Assembly (NCBI GenBank): GCA_036268425.1 | Contig: DATAUE010000006.1 | Coordinates: 1-64,000 of the forward strand | Direction: 5' to 3' | DNA from: DATARH01 sp036268425 | GTDB lineage: Bacteria > Pseudomonadota > Alphaproteobacteria > ATCC43930 > CGMCC-115725 | Length of the DNA: 64,000 nucleotides | In this document: positions 61,612 to 64,000 of the stretch, piece by piece | Layout of the letters: each line of letters begins with the position of its first letter | How positions within the stretch are numbered: position 1 is the stretch's first letter | Notes under the pieces: generated by a model | The model's database searches: none | What the model saw: the letters and a program-made list of their open reading frames with translations, nothing else | Told to the model about the DNA's origin: nothing | Program-made: the position numbers and the translations under genes

Positions 61612-61725
61612 CTTAAGCCTCCCCCGCGGCAGCCCGGCGGTATCCGCTCAGGCAGCGCCAGAGGCAGAATACCATAGGACGTGTCGGGATGTGTCACGGG
61701 GGGACGGTCGGAACCTGATGCGCGG

Positions 61726-62295
61726 TCAGAACAGCGGGGGAAACAACGCCCAGCTATGGCGACAATAATCGGTGTATTCCGGAAAGGTCAGCCGCATTCT
61801 TTCTTCTTCAAGCTGCATCTTGCGCAGCAAGGAGCCCAGCATCAAAGCCAAGGCGAGAAGCGCGCGCCACTCGCCGATCGCCAGGGCGGTGCCGGCCAGG
61901 GCGATCAGCAGCCCGGTATAGATCGGGTGACGGACCACCCGGTAAGGACCGGTGCGGATCAGCGTATGCTGGTCCTTGACCATGACGATCGAACTCCAGT
62001 TGCGGCCGAGATGCCAGCGCGCCCAGAATGCCAGGACGAGGCCGGCGGCGGTAAGCAGAGCGCCGATCACCGGCAGCACGATCCCGATCGGCAGGAACCG
62101 GCCGCGCAACGGTGGGATCAGGCTCGGCACCGCCAGCAACAGCAATGCGAGAATGCTCGGCGCACTGTAGCTCATGCGTGACATCCGACATTCCTCCCAG
62201 CGCGTCGGCTTTACATGACGCGCCGCAAGAAGCCAGCCGATGAGCCAGAAGATCCATAGCGAGATGATGATTCGGCTGATTACGATGCCGGCCAT
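61726..62295 (-). CDS. Isoprenylcysteine carboxyl methyltransferase (ICMT)-like membrane methyltransferase
   Basis: 189 residues with four to five hydrophobic spans (ISRIIISLWIFWLIGWLLA; SILALLLLAVPSLIPP; LPVIGALLTAAGLVLAFWA; LLIALAGTALAIGEWRALLA). The ICMT/phospholipid methyltransferase SAM-site motif is RTGPYRVVRHPIYTG. Bacterial members methylate small molecules or lipids; target unknown. ATG 62295 has GAGGG about 8 nt upstream and is preferred over ATG 62316. Upstream of the MCP gene by 114 nt on the same strand. Confidence 0.85.
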   Translation of the reverse strand: MAGIVISRIIISLWIFWLIGWLLAARHVKPTRWEECRMSRMSYSAPSILALLLLAVPSLIPPLRGRFLPIGIVLPVIGALLTAAGLVLAFWARWHLGRNWSSIVMVKDQHTLIRTGPYRVVRHPIYTGLLIALAGTALAIGEWRALLALALMLGSLLRKMQLEEERMRLTFPEYTDYCRHSWALFPPLF

Positions 62296-62350
62296 GTGAC
62301 CCTCGTGCTCGTACATGCGGGCAAGTGCGTTATTCCGCCGCGCGATCTGC

Positions 62351-62356
62351 TATTAT
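62351..62356 (+). promoter_or_regulatory. Possible -10 element of the dioxygenase gene
   Basis: TATTAT lies 43 nt before the ATG of the dioxygenase, in the 103-bp divergent gap; a weak TGCGTT (62326-62331) 19 nt upstream could be the -35. Judged by eye. Confidence 0.25.
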
Positions 62357-62398
62357 AGCCTCGATAAACGGGTCGCTTTGAACAGACGGGGTGCAGCG

Positions 62399-63451
62399 AT
62401 GGGCGAAATTCTCGGCGTCGGCGTTACGCATTATCCCGGGTTGATCCAGCCGGATGCCCAAATGGCGGGGTTGCTCAACCGTACCCTCAACAGCGATCAG
62501 GTGCCGGAGGAGGCGAAAAACCCGGCGCGCTGGCCGGAGGCGATGCGCGCCGAATGGGCCGATCCGGTCAAGGCGGCCACCGAGCACCGCCGCCGCCTTA
62601 CTGCCGGCTTTCGCAAAGCGCGCGAGGCGATCGATGCGTTCGCGCCGGATTTCGTGGTGATCTTCGGCGATGACCAGTACGAGAATTTCCGCGAAGACGG
62701 CGTGCCGTCGTTCTGCGTGTTTCTGCAGGAGGAAATCCAGTCACATCCTTTTGCCCGCTACGCTGCCGGCGCCACCAATGTGTGGGGCGAGGGCAAGGAG
62801 ACGGTGTTCAACACCAGGGGCCATCATACGGGGGCGTCGTACCTCGCGGCCAATTTGATCAAGCAGGATTACGACGTCAGCTATGCCTATCGCATGCGCT
62901 ATGAAAACGGCCTGCCGCACGCCTTTATCAATACGGTGCTGTATCTCGATTACGACCGTAAGGGGTTTTCCTACCCGGTCGTGCCGTTTCATGTGAATTG
63001 CTACGGTTCGTCGGTGATCGCCAAGCGCGGCTCGACGGCGCACTTGACCGGCGAGGCCGATCCGAACCTGATCGATCCGCCGGGGCCGAACCCGCGGCGC
63101 TGTTTCGATATCGGCGGAGCCGTCGCGCGGGTGCTGGCCGACAGCCCGTGGCGCGTCGCGCTGATCGCCTCATCGAGCTGGTCGCACGCGTTCCTGACGC
63201 CGAAAAACCACTATCTCTATCCCGACAATGCTGGCGACCGGGCGCGCTATGACGAACTCGTCTCGGGCAAGATGGCGCGCTGGCGCGACCTCACGACGGC
63301 GCAGGTCGAGGATGCCGGACAGCAGGAATTTCTGAACTGGGTCACCCTCGGCGGCGCGATGCATGAACTCGCGCGCGAGCCGGTCATCGTCGATTACGTC
63401 GAGAGCTATATCTTTAACTCCGACAAGTGTTTCGCCCTGTTCCCGGCCTAG
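62399..63451 (+). CDS. Extradiol ring-cleavage dioxygenase, class III (LigB) catalytic subunit
   Basis: 350 residues. LigB-fold, Fe(II)-dependent ring cleavage of catechol-type rings. Elements: GVGVTHYPGLIQPDAQM (N-terminal metal His), VVIFGDDQYENFREDGVPSF, GHHTGASYLAANLIKQDYDV and the C-terminal VALIASSSWSHAFLTPKNHY, WVTLGGAMHELAREPVIVDY. The family covers protocatechuate 4,5- and 3-O-methylgallate-type dioxygenases and gallate-like substrates; ring specificity is not readable. No obvious alpha (LigA) subunit is adjacent. ATG 62399 with a GGGG site; the 28-codon longer frame is rejected. Confidence 0.85.
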   Translation: MGEILGVGVTHYPGLIQPDAQMAGLLNRTLNSDQVPEEAKNPARWPEAMRAEWADPVKAATEHRRRLTAGFRKAREAIDAFAPDFVVIFGDDQYENFREDGVPSFCVFLQEEIQSHPFARYAAGATNVWGEGKETVFNTRGHHTGASYLAANLIKQDYDVSYAYRMRYENGLPHAFINTVLYLDYDRKGFSYPVVPFHVNCYGSSVIAKRGSTAHLTGEADPNLIDPPGPNPRRCFDIGGAVARVLADSPWRVALIASSSWSHAFLTPKNHYLYPDNAGDRARYDELVSGKMARWRDLTTAQVEDAGQQEFLNWVTLGGAMHELAREPVIVDYVESYIFNSDKCFALFPA

Positions 63452-63458
63452 AGAAGTC

Positions 63459-63495
63459 CTCTCGCTCTCCGCCCTTTCGCGGCGGAGAGCGAGAG
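63459..63495. terminator. Hairpin between convergent dioxygenase and cupin genes
   Basis: A perfect 15-bp inverted repeat (arms 63459-63473 and 63481-63495) with a 7-nt loop, in the 103-bp gap between the stop of the dioxygenase and the stop of the convergent cupin gene. No T-tract on either side. It can serve both genes as a bidirectional terminator. Confidence 0.7.
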
Positions 63496-63554
63496 CTAAT
63501 CACCCAGCAATGAGGGAGCGTGCGGGCGTACCGCCGTTACTCGCTGGCGAAAAC

Positions 63555-63929
63555 TCAGCCCCAGGCGGCCTGCCCGCCGACCGCGGTGATCGTGATGTGG
63601 CCCATTGTCGTGGTGGCTTTGGCGCCGTGCCAATGCCGCTCGCCGGCCTTGATGTGCACGACATCGCCGACATTGATCTCCTTCTGCTCGTGCTCGGTCG
63701 CAACGAGACCGGAGCCTGAGGTCACAACCAGGATCTGGTCGCAGGTATGGGTGTGCCAGCCGGTGGTGCAGCCCTGGCTGAAATTCACCACGCTGCAATT
63801 GTAGTTGGGTGAATCACCCGCTTCGATGATGGTCTGGCGCGATCGGGAGACCGGCCCGGTCCATCCTTCGACGCGATCGGCGCCATCGACCGGAAGATCG
63901 GGGATATTTTTGAGCGTGACGACTTTCAT
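63555..63929 (-). CDS. Cupin-domain protein
   Basis: 124 residues, single cupin. The first motif is GWHTHTCDQILVVTSGSG and the second GDVVHIKAGERHWHGAKAT; the HxH...E/Q and H residues are positioned to bind a metal. Related small cupins are found beside aromatic-degradation genes (decarboxylase- or quercetinase-like) or act as sugar-binding regulators; function not determined. Converges with the LigB-type gene. Confidence 0.85.
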   Translation of the reverse strand: MKVVTLKNIPDLPVDGADRVEGWTGPVSRSRQTIIEAGDSPNYNCSVVNFSQGCTTGWHTHTCDQILVVTSGSGLVATEHEQKEINVGDVVHIKAGERHWHGAKATTTMGHITITAVGGQAAWG

Positions 63930-64000
63930 GTTGCCTCTCCTCGCGTTGACGGGATGGGTGTGAGCGTTCCGCCTCTTGTTGAAAACGCTTGTTCGATGAA

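Noticed and set aside
59983..61677. 564-codon plus-strand frame opposite the MCP gene
   Set aside because: Antisense to the MCP signalling domain; rich in Asp/Arg/Gly as expected for a shadow of the conserved hairpin.
1..64000. CRISPR arrays, insertion sequences, tRNA and rRNA genes
   Set aside because: I looked for regularly spaced repeats, transposase-like proteins, tRNA-like cloverleafs and rRNA stretches in the gaps and found none. A tRNA search program would be needed to exclude an overlooked tRNA.

Overview
The window is a gene-dense, high-GC stretch of about 64 kb (roughly 64% GC by eye, not computed). It looks like the chromosome of a free-living Gram-negative alphaproteobacterium. 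Supporting this are a 180-kDa-class NAD-glutamate dehydrogenase, the LpxL-LpxK-WaaA / DUF374-MsbA lipid A genes, a KpsC/KpsE/KpsT capsule module, class III cyclases with CHASE2 or GAF/PAS input, and a periplasmic molybdenum hydroxylase with a multihaem cytochrome c. I cannot name the genus. I saw no rRNA, tRNA, CRISPR array, transposase or phage gene.

Layout. 0-14 kb: class III aminotransferase, OprO/P-type porin, Gfo/Idh/MocA oxidoreductase, a solute-binding protein fused to a kinase-like domain, NAD-GDH, and a divergent CHASE2 adenylate cyclase. 14-20 kb: ribosome hibernation factor and an acyl-CoA catabolic set (acyl-CoA dehydrogenase, enoyl-CoA hydratase, acyl-CoA ligase). This set is interrupted by a small, partly AT-rich scar holding an orphan Phd/VapB-type antitoxin, a decayed acyl-CoA dehydrogenase fragment and a DUF6680 gene. 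20-28 kb: a TPR/glycosyltransferase-like gene and the outer-membrane lipid A genes. 28-34.5 kb: housekeeping and stress genes (CoA-binding protein, DUF1345, universal stress protein, Nudix, gamma-glutamyltransferase with DUF427, exported Cys-rich protein, SDR). 34.7-37.5 kb: two tandem cytochromes P450. 37.5-45.2 kb: envelope polysaccharide genes (LtaS-like phosphoglycerol transferase, SDR, KpsC, a fused heptose-1-phosphate guanylyltransferase/HAD phosphatase, KpsE, KpsT). 45.2-50.2 kb: a beta-hydroxyacid dehydrogenase and a three-subunit molybdenum hydroxylase/cytochrome c. 50.2-61.6 kb: a complete chemosensory operon (MCP, CheR, triple-CheW, CheB, receiver, CheA, CheW) ending in an overlapping GAF-PAS adenylate cyclase. 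61.7-64 kb: an ICMT-like methyltransferase, an extradiol dioxygenase and a cupin.

How the genes work together. Two systems stand out. The first is the chemosensory operon: no flagellar or pilus gene lies nearby, and the last gene is a cyclase translationally coupled to CheW, so its output may be cAMP (inference) rather than motility. The molybdenum hydroxylase operon follows 22 nt later on the same strand. The second is the envelope group, in which lipid A assembly/export and capsule Kdo-linker/export genes lie within 25 kb. Several genes suggest catabolism of cyclic or aromatic acids: a CoA ligase, an acyl-CoA dehydrogenase, a BadH-like SDR, an extradiol dioxygenase, an IorAB-like hydroxylase and P450s.

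CDS starts were chosen from Shine-Dalgarno (SD) sites, family N-termini and gene overlaps. Several differ from the longest open frame and this is stated per entry.
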